Shown: positions 36,921 to 47,243 of the stretch, one piece after another | Layout of the letters: each line of letters starts with the position of its first letter | Position numbering within the stretch: the first letter of the stretch is position 1 | NCBI GenBank assembly: GCA_026214975.1 | Contig: JAOBSW010001191.1 | Span: 62,001-126,000 of the forward strand | DNA length: 64,000 bases | Source of the DNA: Gentiana macrophylla | Taxonomy: Eukaryota > Streptophyta > Magnoliopsida > Gentianales > Gentianaceae | Direction of reading: 5' to 3' | Translations under genes and position numbers: made by a program | The notes under the pieces: generated by a model | Database searches by the model: none | What the model saw: only the letters and a program-made list of their open reading frames with translations | What the model was told of the DNA's origin: nothing

Positions 36921-37767
36921 GCACTTGCGTTGGATTTGTTAGGAAGTTTGTTAGAAGGTGGGTTAATGATGAGTCCCCACATGTCCTCACATGCACCCAC
37001 ATGCACCATTAGGAGAATATAATCAAGTTGGGAGAATATCTCCACTTTTCCCGGCGTTTCTATTGCGGCGCTTATCGATAAAATAGCCATAACTTGAGTT
37101 GTAGACCTCCAAAAATCATGATTTAAACGTCATTAGAAAGCTCTCGGAAAACTCTACAACTTTCATAGAGGACTCTGCTTCAGAAAATGTCGTGTTGATG
37201 AGTCATTCGTATGTCGTGTCGTTTTCGGGATTTTCCACTAATACGAATTGATTAGCCACTTGACCACCATTTGAGTTTTAGAAGTCCGATTGACTTGATT
37301 CAAAATGCGTTGGAAATATTATTTGAAGATCTACAACTTTCATTAAGGCCACTTCTTCAGAAAATGCCGTTTTGAAGGGCCATTTGTTCGTCGAAGATAT
37401 AAATCGTTAGTGGTACCACTAACTACTGAGCCACTTGACCACTTAAGTTAGTGGCACACTCTTTTATCCCTAAAAACACCTCTTTTAGACTTGAAAACGT
37501 GTCGTTACTTGGGATTTTGGTCAACCTATAATTCTGCAATAAACCACCAAAATACCAAACATAAATCCGACACGACACTCCGGTTACTAAACCGGTACAA
37601 AAACTAATAAAAACACATAAAAACACGCTATTTTACATAATAGTTACTACTTATATATTTTTATGAAACTTAGGAATTAAAGACTCGAAATGATACAAAA
37701 GTGCTCAAAATGATATCAGAAATGGGGTAAATTGTTATCAAAATAACAGTGAATTTTTCCGTCATCA
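35586..37767 (-). repeat. 3' LTR of element G1
   Basis: 2,182 bp; ends TGATGAGC...CGTCATCA. It contains TA-rich microsatellites at 36543-36630 and a TA run at 36854-36914. Very similar to the other LTR once the Helitron is removed (2,177 bp). Confidence 0.9.
36854..36915. repeat. (TA)n microsatellite
   Basis: About 30 TA units in the LTR of G1. The homologous run in the other LTR (42025-42076) is where the Helitron inserted. Confidence 0.9.
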
Positions 37768-39690
37768 CAACCCCCCACTTAGCTTTTGGTCGTCCTCGAA
37801 CAAAATAAGCGATAAAATAAAATGAATGAGGAAAAATTCATGAAGATATAAGATATAAATGACAATCAGATGATGTAACCATTCGAATCATAACTACACG
37901 TTAACCGCAATATAAATGTATAACAGAGTGTGTGTGTGTGACAAGCCTTTTCAATTTCCACTATCCTCTCTTGAATAATTCAAGCAACGCACAAATATCC
38001 ATTCGCAGTCCCTAATGATTTTCCTAGGTATGGCAGATATGATTCCACACAACGCCCTCCTGTGTACTTATTAGGATAATCCCTAAAGCATATCATTCAG
38101 TTTATACTGGGGCTAGTCAGAAGATAAGATAATTTTTTTTTTAATGTGTAGCATATGCCCTCATTCCCAAGCAATAGGATGTTTCGTGATAACACCCTAT
38201 TTGGACTACTATCATCGAGCGATCGGGAGCTTTTAAACCTCATAGTGATATAGGACGTTTCGTGATAACGCCCTACTACACTCAAATCATTGGTAGCTAC
38301 AACCGACATATAGCTCACTTATTTTGATATTCTTTCTATCACATTCAAACCTTCAGATATTCACAGTACATGTTCAGAAGTTAGGTACTAAGTTACTGCT
38401 ATCTCTAGGATAAACCACTAGAATCTTGAATGGAGTGCAGTTTTAAAATTTTCGCTTCAATATCAAAGGCTTACGTGAAGGAATTCATGTTACACAAATA
38501 AATTTAGGCTAAAATGCACTTACGGTTCACATTGGTTATACATATCCAAATTGATCATTACATCTTTAAATCCATGAAATATATACCTTATACAATTTAT
38601 TTTAATCAACTAAATAATGCTCGAAAAAGAATCAAAACTAAAGGTTTAAACACTTACGCCATTTCTAAACCAACGGACTCTACCCCCACTTACGATTTTG
38701 CATTATTCTCGAGTGTAAATGAGGTAGAGAGGAAGACTTAGCTTATAAACCAGACAAAAAGATGCTATCGAATCCCGTAATGACCATGAGAAAGCACGAT
38801 CCGAATCCCTATACCAAAACTTAAAACAAAGAAAACACGGACATGGTCCTCGTGCAAGACATCGAATATGGATATGGGAATAATAAGATAATGGCCTGTT
38901 AAATCAGAAAATTCGATAGGCAATATATATATAGCTTTAGATGGAAAAATAACCCACACGGGTAAAGCCATGAACATCTAAGCATATATGTATCACATGA
39001 GCATATAACATAGTCAAGTCATTTATTCCTAGATTCATTTTTATTACACACAGTTTTATTAAGGTGGGAATACTCACCACTATAATACAACGACGAGAAA
39101 TTTGAAGCAGACTAGATCATAAAATGAAATGTGTGAAAGAGTATTGAGTCTTTTATACCCGAGATCCTCAAAGGTTCAATAACCTAAGTCCAAGAAATGA
39201 TGCATTTGAATTTTATCTTTTTTTCTCCATTGGGATTTTCGGATAACCACCTAATCGTTCCTTTTAATGACATTCAAACATTCATCCCGAGACTTGGTTG
39301 TATTTTGTGTTCATCTTTCATCTGATTCTACATTTCATTCAGACTGAAGGCTTATCCTAATTATTATTATTATCGGTTTTGCCTCCCGGTAGCGCTTTTG
39401 TTTAACGTCGTTTGCTCGACAGGGTGACTCTATCTGAGACTCGATCAACCAAAATCCGAACTCAAGAAGATCAACGACTTTATAAAATTAACAATCGAGA
39501 ACCATTGAAATTAAATTGTCTAGAAAGCGCACCTCGTTTGGCCTCGATGTTACCTCCTCCCGGCCGTCGAACCTTCTTTTATCATCTGTCGAACCATCTT
39601 CTTTTGAAAATTACCATAAAGCTCATCCATCGGGAGTACACAAAGCGGACATGCAGAAAATTCATCCTCACTGAGTGGACGAATGTAGTA
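37768..39690. other. non-coding internal sequence of element G1
   Basis: The 3' internal part of G1 in element orientation. It contains no recognisable pol domain on either strand. Next to the LTR is the minus-strand tract AAGTGGGGGG, the presumed polypurine tract. Confidence 0.6.
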
Positions 39691-40730
39691 ATCCGGGACT
39701 CGATATATCGGCTATTACCAACTCTCCCGGTGGCTTTACTAAAGATGGCCAATCAATCTCTCGCTCCTCTAACTCTGTCATCTCCAAATCTTGCACTTTT
39801 CTTCGTGAATCGAATTATCAACCTCATTCTCATCTCGAACTTTTTCGGTGATAACATTTTCATCCCTAACCACCTCTATTGCACTTGTCTCCGCCTCTTT
39901 CACATACCTCACTAATTCAATCAATTGCCCCACCTTGTCTTGAAAATTTCTTATAGCGGAGTCAAGATTTACCTTGAACTCCTGCATGTCCAATGATCGC
40001 TCTTCCAAGATCCGGTTCAATCGTTCTAGTTGCTCTATTTGACTGTCGGTGAATTCTTCTTGTGGCATGGGGCGCACCGATCATATTGACTTTGATTCAT
40101 CGGAGGTGAGTAGTAGTCCTCTTGCCATTCCGCATAATCGATCGGATGGCTGAATATGGTTAAAGCTATCAACGTCTTTGAGTATGAACACGTAATCTGA
40201 TAAGCATTAGGGTTCGGGTAACCTCGTAATGTTGTGGCTCATGCTTTCGAATAACCATAATTTCGATCCTGGTATGCACTAGCAGCAGCGATAATTCCAT
40301 GAACCTTGGTTATTCTCTTTGTTGATATTGAGGCTCGCATACGAACCGTTGTTGATAAGGTTGGTAGGGGTATCGTTGTTCAATTTGAGTAGTTTTGATT
40401 GAAAAATCCATCCATTTAAGCTCAACTGCAAGATCTCGAGAAAACAACAATAGAACAATAAATTTTTTTTTTTTTTTCGTTTTTTCCGTAAACACACGAT
40501 ATTTAGACCCCCTCAAAAAGTTATGGTTGCCGAAGGCCCTAATCCCAGTTTTAGCCGGACTTACAAGATATCACCCTCGAAGAGGCTAAGTACCAAAGTC
40601 GTATTCAAACCGAGTTCGGGACAATATCACTTCAAAGATCCATAGCTCTTTGTCGACATCTAAATAAAACAAGAAAATAAAAACCTAGGCCCAAGCCTTC
40701 GGTTCACTTACAAGATATCACAACAATATC
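39691..40730 (-). pseudogene. gag remnant of element G1
   Basis: Minus-strand gag-like pieces. The region 40080-40140 reads PIDYAEWQEDYYSPPMNQSQ, a proline/glutamine-rich linker of the kind found in Athila/Tat gag. A 99-residue frame at 39778-40077 contains LDSAIRNFQDKVGQLIELV, resembling the coiled-coil tail of plant Gypsy gag (IxNLExQVGQLA). Frames upstream towards the primer site are broken. No zinc knuckle and no protease follow. A cis-acting or structural remnant is more likely than a working gag. Confidence 0.5.
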
Positions 40731-40737
40731 ACACATT

Positions 40738-40755
40738 TCCCCGGCAACGGCGCCA
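40738..40755 (-). other. primer-binding site of element G1 (tRNA-Asp)
   Basis: TGGCGCCGTTGCCGGGGA on the minus strand, complementary to the 3' end of plant tRNA-Asp including CCA, five bases inside the 5' LTR. Confidence 0.85.
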
Positions 40756-42020
40756 ATTTTTGATGAGCTAAAATTTACCCCTCAAAAATACATTTATAAA
40801 GACTCGCAAAACCATGGGTAAACTAACTCTCTAACCGGCAGAGTACTGTGTCGATTGCTAGGATAGCTACTACTGAAGGGGGAGTACGAGGTCGCCCCAA
40901 GAGAAATGTGGTTATGAGTACCAAAGCTTAACGTGGTTCTTAGTCTAAGCGATCAAAGTTTTAGGTGGAGTTTTTATACTAATGTGAAAAATAAATTTTA
41001 ACTAACGAGATTAACTAGGTGATTAAAAAGCATAGCTGAGCCATGATCCAACAGGTTATCTCTCCACAGGAAAAACTTGATAAAGAGTGCGTTTTATCTG
41101 ATTCAGTTCATATGACATTCAAGGGTGTCAACTCTTTATTCTTGCGTTAAGATCTGAACAGCTCTCACTTAACCCCCACACTAGGTTTATTAACCCTCCC
41201 TTTAGAGAGCTAACTCGCCTAACATGGTTGACCAGAATAAAAAGCCGTTGAAAAACCTCACAGAAAACATAGTTTTAACGTGTCACTTAGGTTGCCAATC
41301 TAACGATTAAGACTATGGTTTAGTGATTTTAAAACATGTTTAGCACATCTCGTAAAAATAAGAATCTCACTTAGGCATAGTCCGGATCTCGTCACTTAGA
41401 TTGTCAATCTAACAATCGGGACTATGATTAGTGATATCCATATCTCACATCTCACCGCAAAATACATTTATAAGCTCGATGTAACCGTGAACAAAGTTGT
41501 CAATTTTATTCAAAGCTACTAACATGATCAAAGCGGGTTTTAAAACATGAGTTTATCATACTAACGTTTAATTACGCGCACACAACTCCCATCTCGCCTC
41601 TCCGAGGTCAATTTTACCCGTTTTCACATAATTCGGCTATGTTTAGTTTAACTACTCATATTACTTGAAAATAACAACGAAAATAACAAAACGAAAGAAA
41701 ACAAAACGAAAAAGATAACTACAGCTATATAGATATACGTATAGATATATATATAGATATAGATATATATATATAATACGTATATATATATATATATATG
41801 TATTTATACTAATTGCATAAAAATGAAAGAAAGCAATAAAAGAAAAACGGAAACGAAATTATATTAAAACGATAACTAGTCGGGTTATTACACCGACATT
41901 ATAACTACATATATATCTAATTTATAGGCCCCAACAACATAAAATAAAGAAGGAAAAGATGGGAGAAAGGAGGGAAGAAGGGGCAAGGTTTGTTGATGGA
42001 TATGGAGGGGTATTTATAGG

Positions 42021-42079
<59 letters not shown>

Positions 42080-43037
42080 TTCTCTATATATAAGAAGGGA
42101 AAAAGTGTCAAATGGTGACACTTGTTTTTTTTTTATTGGTTACCCTTTTTTACTGTTCATCGGCCCAAAAATTCGGCCCAATCTTTTTTTTTTATTTTTA
42201 TTATAACTTTTCTTGTTCATTGGTATGTGAAAAAGTGTTTTTTTTTTTTTTTTTTTGAGGTGAAGGGTTTGAGTTAAATTGTTCCATTTTAGAGGACTCA
42301 ATTGTATTTTTAATCTACACATTAGCTTTAATTTATTCTTAATCTTATTATGTGTGTTGTGCTTAAGATGTATCCGATTCCAATTTAATTACATGTTATT
42401 TTACTTTCCATCGAGATCTCTTCCTTTTTTTTTGGTCTTATCTTAATACGATACGACCACGTGATATTTCAATATACTATAGTTTGTTTGTGTGTGTGTT
42501 CTTTTCCTTTTTTGCGTATATATATTTTACATTGTGTGTCTATGCCGGTTTTTTTAGGGGGCATCGTTTTTTGGGGTGCTACGTATTGATTATTTTTTTC
42601 CGTCTTCGTTTTATTACTTCTATATATTGTGTGTGTCGGTTTTTTTCTTTGGTCAATGGTTTAGTAGTGTCGAAATGTGTCGATTTTGTGTCGTGGAGTG
42701 TTGATAGTGTGTTAGATTTTAATTAAAATTTTAATTAATATTCATTTGATCAACCGACAACCGTTGGATATGGTGTCGGGGTGTATCGAAGCATGTCGTG
42801 TCGTGTTTTGGGTAGAACACGTGTTGTTGCAGATAATGTCGAAGATAGCTTCATTTTTTCGGTTAAAATTGATTTAAGTAGAAATTGAAAAAAAATTATT
42901 CGGTAGTGTCGAAAAGTATCCATACGATGTCGGGAGATGTCGAAGATGTGTCGGATATTCATTTCATACGCACTTATATTATTCTTCTATGTACATGTTT
43001 TGATGCCACCCTAAAAGGTGTGAGGTGGGTTGAGTTA

Positions 43038-43925
43038 GGGTGGTGGGAAGGGTAGGGTATAGTAAGATGGGTGGTGGGCACGGTAGGGTAGGGAGTTGTA
43101 GGGTAGAGTAGGATGGGGTGGTGGGAAGGGTAAGGTAGGGTGGGATGAGATAAAATAGAGTGTAATAGGCTTAGCTAGGATAGTGAATTAATATGTAGGT
43201 TGGGAGGTAGGTTAAGGTTTGTAGGTAGGTAGAGAGGTAGGGTGCGGTAGGGTGTGCTAATGTAGGTGAGGCGAGGTATGAGATGTAATGCGGTGATGTA
43301 TGGTAGGGTAGGATGGTATGGTTGGATGATGTGGCGTAAGTTAAGTAAAGTTTGGTAGGTTGAATAAAGCACGTAATATAGGGGTAGTGTGGTAAGATAA
43401 TATGTGGTAAGATAATGTGGTGTAGGGCATGGTGAGGTAGTATTGGATAGGTGAGTGTTAAAAATGTTGGGATAGGGGTTGGGGTGGTGGGAAGGGTAGG
43501 GTATAGTAAGATGGGTGGTGGGCACGGTAGGGTAGGGAGTTGTAAGGTAGAGTAGGATGGGGTGGTGGGTAGGGTAAGGTAGGGTGGGATGAGATAAAAT
43601 AGGGTGTAATAGACTTAGCTAGGATAGTGAATTAATATGTAGGTTGTGAGGTAGGTTAAGGTTTGTAGGTATGTAGAGAGGTAGGGTGCGGTAGGGTGTG
43701 CTAATGTAGGTGAGGCGTGGTATGAGATGTAATGCGGTGATGTATGGTAGGGTAGGATGGTATGGTTGGATGATGTGGCGTGAGTTAAGTAAAGTTTGGT
43801 AGGTTGAATAAAGTACGTAATATAGGGTAGTGTGGTAAGATAATATGTGGTAAGATAATGTGGTGTAGGGCATGGTGAGGTAGTATTGGATAGGTGAGTG
43901 TTAAAAAATGTTGGGATAGGGTGCG
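43038..43925 (+). repeat. two 444-bp G-rich tandem repeats inside the Helitron
   Basis: Unit 1 at 43038-43481 and unit 2 at 43482-43925 differ by few bases. The plus strand is rich in gggtaggg, ggtggtggg and similar runs, with very few C. Long open frames on the minus strand (rich in P, Y, T, L, H) are a by-product of this composition, not genes. Each unit starts with four GGG runs (gggtggtgggaagggtaggg) that fit a G-quadruplex pattern. Confidence 0.9.
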
Positions 43926-44130
43926 GTTGGGTGATTGATAATGTGTGTAGTAGATAAAAGAGTGTGTTGACTAGGGTAGAGAGTTGTGTGGTAGGTTGTG
44001 GTATCCGAAAGGAGATCGACGTAAAATGTTTTATTTTTCATTGTTGCGCTTAAAAATTGCGTTCTGAACGGTTCGTTACATGCTACATTTCTTCGTAATC
44101 GTCAAATAAGTTAAAACTTATAGCATGGGC

Positions 44131-44166
44131 ACTCCGTGCGTTGCACGGAGTCCCATTTTTTACTAG
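44131..44166 (+). other. Helitron 3' terminal hairpin and CTAG end
   Basis: The stem arms ctccgtgc and gcacggag flank gtt, followed by tcccattttttactag. The hairpin followed by CTRR is the recognised Helitron 3' terminus. Confidence 0.9.
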
Positions 44167-45032
44167 TATATATATAAAAGAGCACTTGCGTTGGATTTGT
44201 TAGGAAGTTTGTTAGAAGGTGGGTTAATGATGAGTCCCCACATGTCCTCACATGCACCCACATGCACCATTAGGAGAATATAATCAAGTTGGGAGAATAT
44301 CTCCACTTTTCCCGGCGTTTCTATTGCGGCGCTTATCGATAAAATAGCCATAACTTGAGTTGTAGACCTCCAAAAATCATGATTTAAACGTCATTAGAAA
44401 GCTCTCGGAAAACTCTACAACTTTCATAGAGGACTCTGCTTCAGAAAATGTCGTGTTGATGAGCCATTCGTATGTCGTGTCGTTTTCAAGATTTTCCACT
44501 AATACGAATTGATTAGCCACTTGACCACCATTTGAGTTGTAGAAGTCCGATTGACTTGATTCAAAATGCGTTGGAAATATTATTTGAAGATCTACAACTT
44601 TCATTAAGGCCACTTCTTCAGAAAATGCCGTTTTGAAGGGCCATTTGTTCGTCGAAGATATAAATCGTTAGTGGTACCACTAACACTGAGCCACTTGACC
44701 ACTTAAGTTAGTGGCACACTCTTTTATCCCTAAAAACACCTCTTTTAGACTTGAAAACGTGTCGTTACTTGGGATTTTGGTCAACCTATAATTCTGCAAT
44801 AAACCACCAAAATACCAAACATAAATCCGACACGACACTCCGGTTACTAAACCGGTACAAAAACTAATAAAAACACATAAAAACACGCTATTTTACATAA
44901 TAGTTACTACTTATATATTTTTATGAAACTTAGGAATTAAAGACTCGAAATGATACAAAAGTGCTCAAAATGATATCAGAAATGGGGTAAATTGTTATCA
45001 AAATAACAGTGAATTTTTCCGTCATCAGTCCC

Positions 45033-46010
45033 CCTGGCGAATTCCCCGAGTTGGGACATTTAGCCGTCCAGGCCGCCCATTGAGGAGAACCTGATAAGTG
45101 ACAGATGTGACACATCGATGAATCAAATCGATAAAAGCCGCCATCAGGAAACCTCATCTGGCGCATGACCCCCCATAGGCAAGCCCACTCAACTCTGTCA
45201 AAGGCCTTGGCCATATCAAGCTTAACAATTGCATGATTCTGACATCCCGCTACCCCTACCTTCGTAGAATGAAATGCTTCAAATGCCACGATCGCATTAT
45301 CTATAAGTTGCCTTCCCGAAATAACGCACTCTGATTGCCAGAGATTACACCAGAAATCACCAGCTTGAGTCGATTGACAATAACCCGTGAGAGAAGTTTA
45401 TAGGTAGAGTTACAAAGGGAAATTGGAAGGAGATCAGTCACCCGTGTCGGGGATGCAACTTTTGGGACAAGCGATATGAAGGTCGCACATAGTGATCTTG
45501 GATCCATACCATCATTAAGGACATCCAGGAGCACCTGCAATACATCACATCCAAAAATATGCCAATATTTTTGCAAAAAGATAACATGCATACCATCTGG
45601 GCCAGGCAACTTCTTCCCATACAATTGCTTAAGCGCGCGAAGGATCTTATCCTTAGTATAAGGCACAACCAGACGATTAATCTGCAGCTCAGTAATGGTT
45701 GAAAACTCCAAACCTTGAAAGTCTAAGGCCGGTGGATGCCCAGAAGTAAAGATGCTAGTGAAATAGCATGAAACCACTCCCTCCAACCCCACTGGCTATG
45801 TCACCGCCACCCCATTTTCATCAAACAGAAGGTCAACCGTATTCCTGGCCCGATGACTGTTAGCCTTGTGATGGAAGTAACTCGTGTTCTTATCCATACC
45901 CTTCAACCAGTCACTGTGGCCCCGCTGCCTCCAGTATTCCTCCTCTAAAGTGTACAAATGATCCAACTCCTATAAACGACCCTTCTCTCCGGCCCCAGAA
46001 TAACTGACTT
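45033..46010 (-). pseudogene. L1-type LINE, 5' remaining part (RT N-terminal half)
   Basis: Minus-strand LINE ORF2 region before the RT and its first motifs. 45800-45990 reads EEEYWRQRGHSDWLKGMDKN and SYFHHKANSHRARN, the linker typical of L1 ORF2 between endonuclease and RT. 45301-45792 contains KLPGPDGMHVIFLQKYW and ISLVPKVASPTRVTDLLPIS, the first RT motifs. 44930-45289 contains KLDMAKAFDRVEW, which holds the first catalytic aspartate. An in-frame stop and frameshifts make it inactive. The endonuclease and ORF1 are missing, so the element is 5'-truncated or cut by rearrangement near 46010. Total LINE length in the three parts is about 3.2 kb. Confidence 0.88.
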
Positions 46011-46720
46011 ATTCTCGAAAAACCCTAAGCCCCTCCTCTTTCTAGCGGATGTTCCGACCAATATTTCTGTTCTTTGCCCTGCTCTAGTGTTTCTTTTCCA
46101 TATTCCTTAAACTTTCAGATAGGTTGACTCTTTTAATCCTTAAAAATAAATCCTTTCAAAACCGACTCTGCTCAGCCTTTAATCCTTGCCCTTTTTTGTG
46201 TTTTCTTCTCCGACTCGACTAACTTAATTCACCGGACTGCCCAACAAGTAAAAAAACCTTCCCACCATCCGTTGGTATAAAACCTCGGGATGCGGTAGGA
46301 TGAAAAAAAGCTTGTTGTCCGATCTAGCTACTTTTATTTGACTCAAATTATCCTAAGGGTAAGTAGATAGTTCTGAATTTAGATTCGCCAGCTCGACTTT
46401 CTTCCGACTTTCACTCAGTCCGATTTTTGGGATTTCACCCACCAGCATTGTAATCTAGAGGCATGAACCGAGGTGTGTCTTCCTTCCTTCTCTACTAATG
46501 CTTTTCCTTGGCTTTTTATTCCTATGTAAACGCATTCTTCCTTCTTATCCAGAAGCACTACTTCTCGAAGCTCCTCAAAACCTTGAGCTTTATGCCTCGC
46601 ACTCTTGGCCTATCTTGCCAGTGCCTTCGGCCCCTTTGTCGACTTCGAGATTTTTCCTTTTTACCCAGAGATTCCACTTTTTCTATCTTTGAACTTGAAA
46701 CATCACTACGCTGGGCGGAT
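46011..46720 (-). other. unassigned junction between LINE and Gypsy remnants
   Basis: This 0.7-kb stretch has short minus-strand frames (for example 46558-46770, rich in K, R and S) that I cannot assign securely to the LINE on the left or the Gypsy element on the right. No LTR end, poly(A) or target duplication is visible, so the way the two elements came together is unclear. Confidence 0.4.
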
Positions 46721-47238
46721 TCGTCAAGACTGACCGCTCCCCCTTGGCGCATTGTTGTGGTTCTTTTCATTTTTTTCCCAAATCATAACTTTCATGAATT
46801 CTTGCTCTCCAATTTCGAATTCCACTTGCTTCGTTCCACCTCTGATCGACGACCTTAACTTCTCCGGTATCTGAGCTAACACAGTACTGTCCTGGTCGGT
46901 TGGGGAGTGGCTATAGGATCGTATAATTTTTCGCATCATTATTGACCCTAAGCGTCATGTCGTAGTTGTCGTAATCCAATATTGCTCGGCAGGTAGCTAA
47001 GAAGGGACGTCCTAGCAGAACATTTGCACTCGGATCATCCAGGATGTCCATTACTACAAAATCATCCGGGAAGTCGAAACTTCCTATCCTGAGCTTGCAG
47101 TTCTTTAGTGTGCCAGTAAGCATATCGATCTCACGATCGACAAAACGCATAGTGCGTGTCTCAGTCAACTCGACCTTGAATTTGGCATGCTTGCATAGAG
47201 AAAGAGGGAGAATGCTGCAACTAGAGCCTGTATCGCAC
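46721..47238 (-). pseudogene. Gypsy retropepsin (protease) fragment, C-terminal part
   Basis: Minus-strand aspartic protease of a plant Gypsy element. The frame at 46911-47240 starts with CDTGSSCSILPLSL, where DTGS is the catalytic motif, and has VLLGRPFLATCRAILD, the second conserved block of plant retropepsins. It is followed, after a stop or frame change, by a piece with TKQVEFEIGEQEFMKVMIW (46724-46939). The N-terminal part lies beyond element G2 at 56102-56280. The RT and integrase expected next are missing. A nuclear host protease is unlikely given the LGRPFL block and context. Confidence 0.8.
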
Positions 47239-47243
47239 ATTCC
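47239..47243. repeat. target site duplication of element G2, left copy (ATTCC)
   Basis: ATTCC here and ATTCT at 56102-56106 flank the TG...CA ends of G2, one mismatch. The protease frame continues across the element when it is removed. Confidence 0.75.

Larger units (their letters stand above)
42077..44166 (+). mobile_element. non-autonomous Helitron
   Basis: An extra 2,090-bp segment present in one LTR of G1 and absent from the other, so its ends are exact. It begins TC (TCTTTCTCTATATATAAG) after A and ends CTAG before T, i.e. A^T insertion without target duplication. About ten bases before CTAG is a strong hairpin (ctccgtgcgttgcacggag, 44131-44149). These are the diagnostic Helitron ends. 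No Rep/helicase or RPA gene is inside, so it is non-autonomous and would depend on a helper. The interior is AT-rich in its left half and carries two 444-bp G-rich tandem repeats in its right half. Confidence 0.92.
35586..45027 (-). mobile_element. non-autonomous Gypsy-type LTR element G1 (Athila/Tat-like signals)
   Basis: Minus-oriented LTR element of 9,442 bp including a nested Helitron. LTRs are 35586-37767 (3' LTR) and 40761-45027 (5' LTR). The primer site on the minus strand, TGGCGCCGTTGCCGGGGA (40738-40755), is complementary to tRNA-Asp, as in Athila-type Gypsy elements. The polypurine tract AAGTGGGGGG lies next to 37767. The internal region is only about 3 kb and holds gag remnants but no protease, RT or integrase. 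Each LTR carries (TA)n microsatellites. It inserted within the LINE RT motif. Assignment to Gypsy rests on primer site, tract and gag remnant. Confidence 0.88.
40761..45027 (-). repeat. 5' LTR of element G1, interrupted by a Helitron
   Basis: Composed of 40761-42076 and 44167-45027, together 2,177 bp, matching the 3' LTR. The extra 2,090 bp is the Helitron. LTR ends and the GTCCC duplication are intact. Confidence 0.9.

Noticed and set aside
36715..37090. Open frames with a long Tyr-Ile run
   Set aside because: Translation of the TA microsatellite in the G1 LTR; the same happens at 41917-42111 and 55661-55939.
43175..43873. Long minus-strand open frames rich in Pro, Tyr, Thr, Leu and His
   Set aside because: They lie in the G-rich 444-bp Helitron repeats. 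A strand almost lacking G on the minus side seldom forms stop codons, and the frames have no domain-like pattern.
43038..43925. Tandem repeat considered as a CRISPR-like or satellite array
   Set aside because: Only two long units without spacers, inside a Helitron in a plant genome; a simple duplication explains it.
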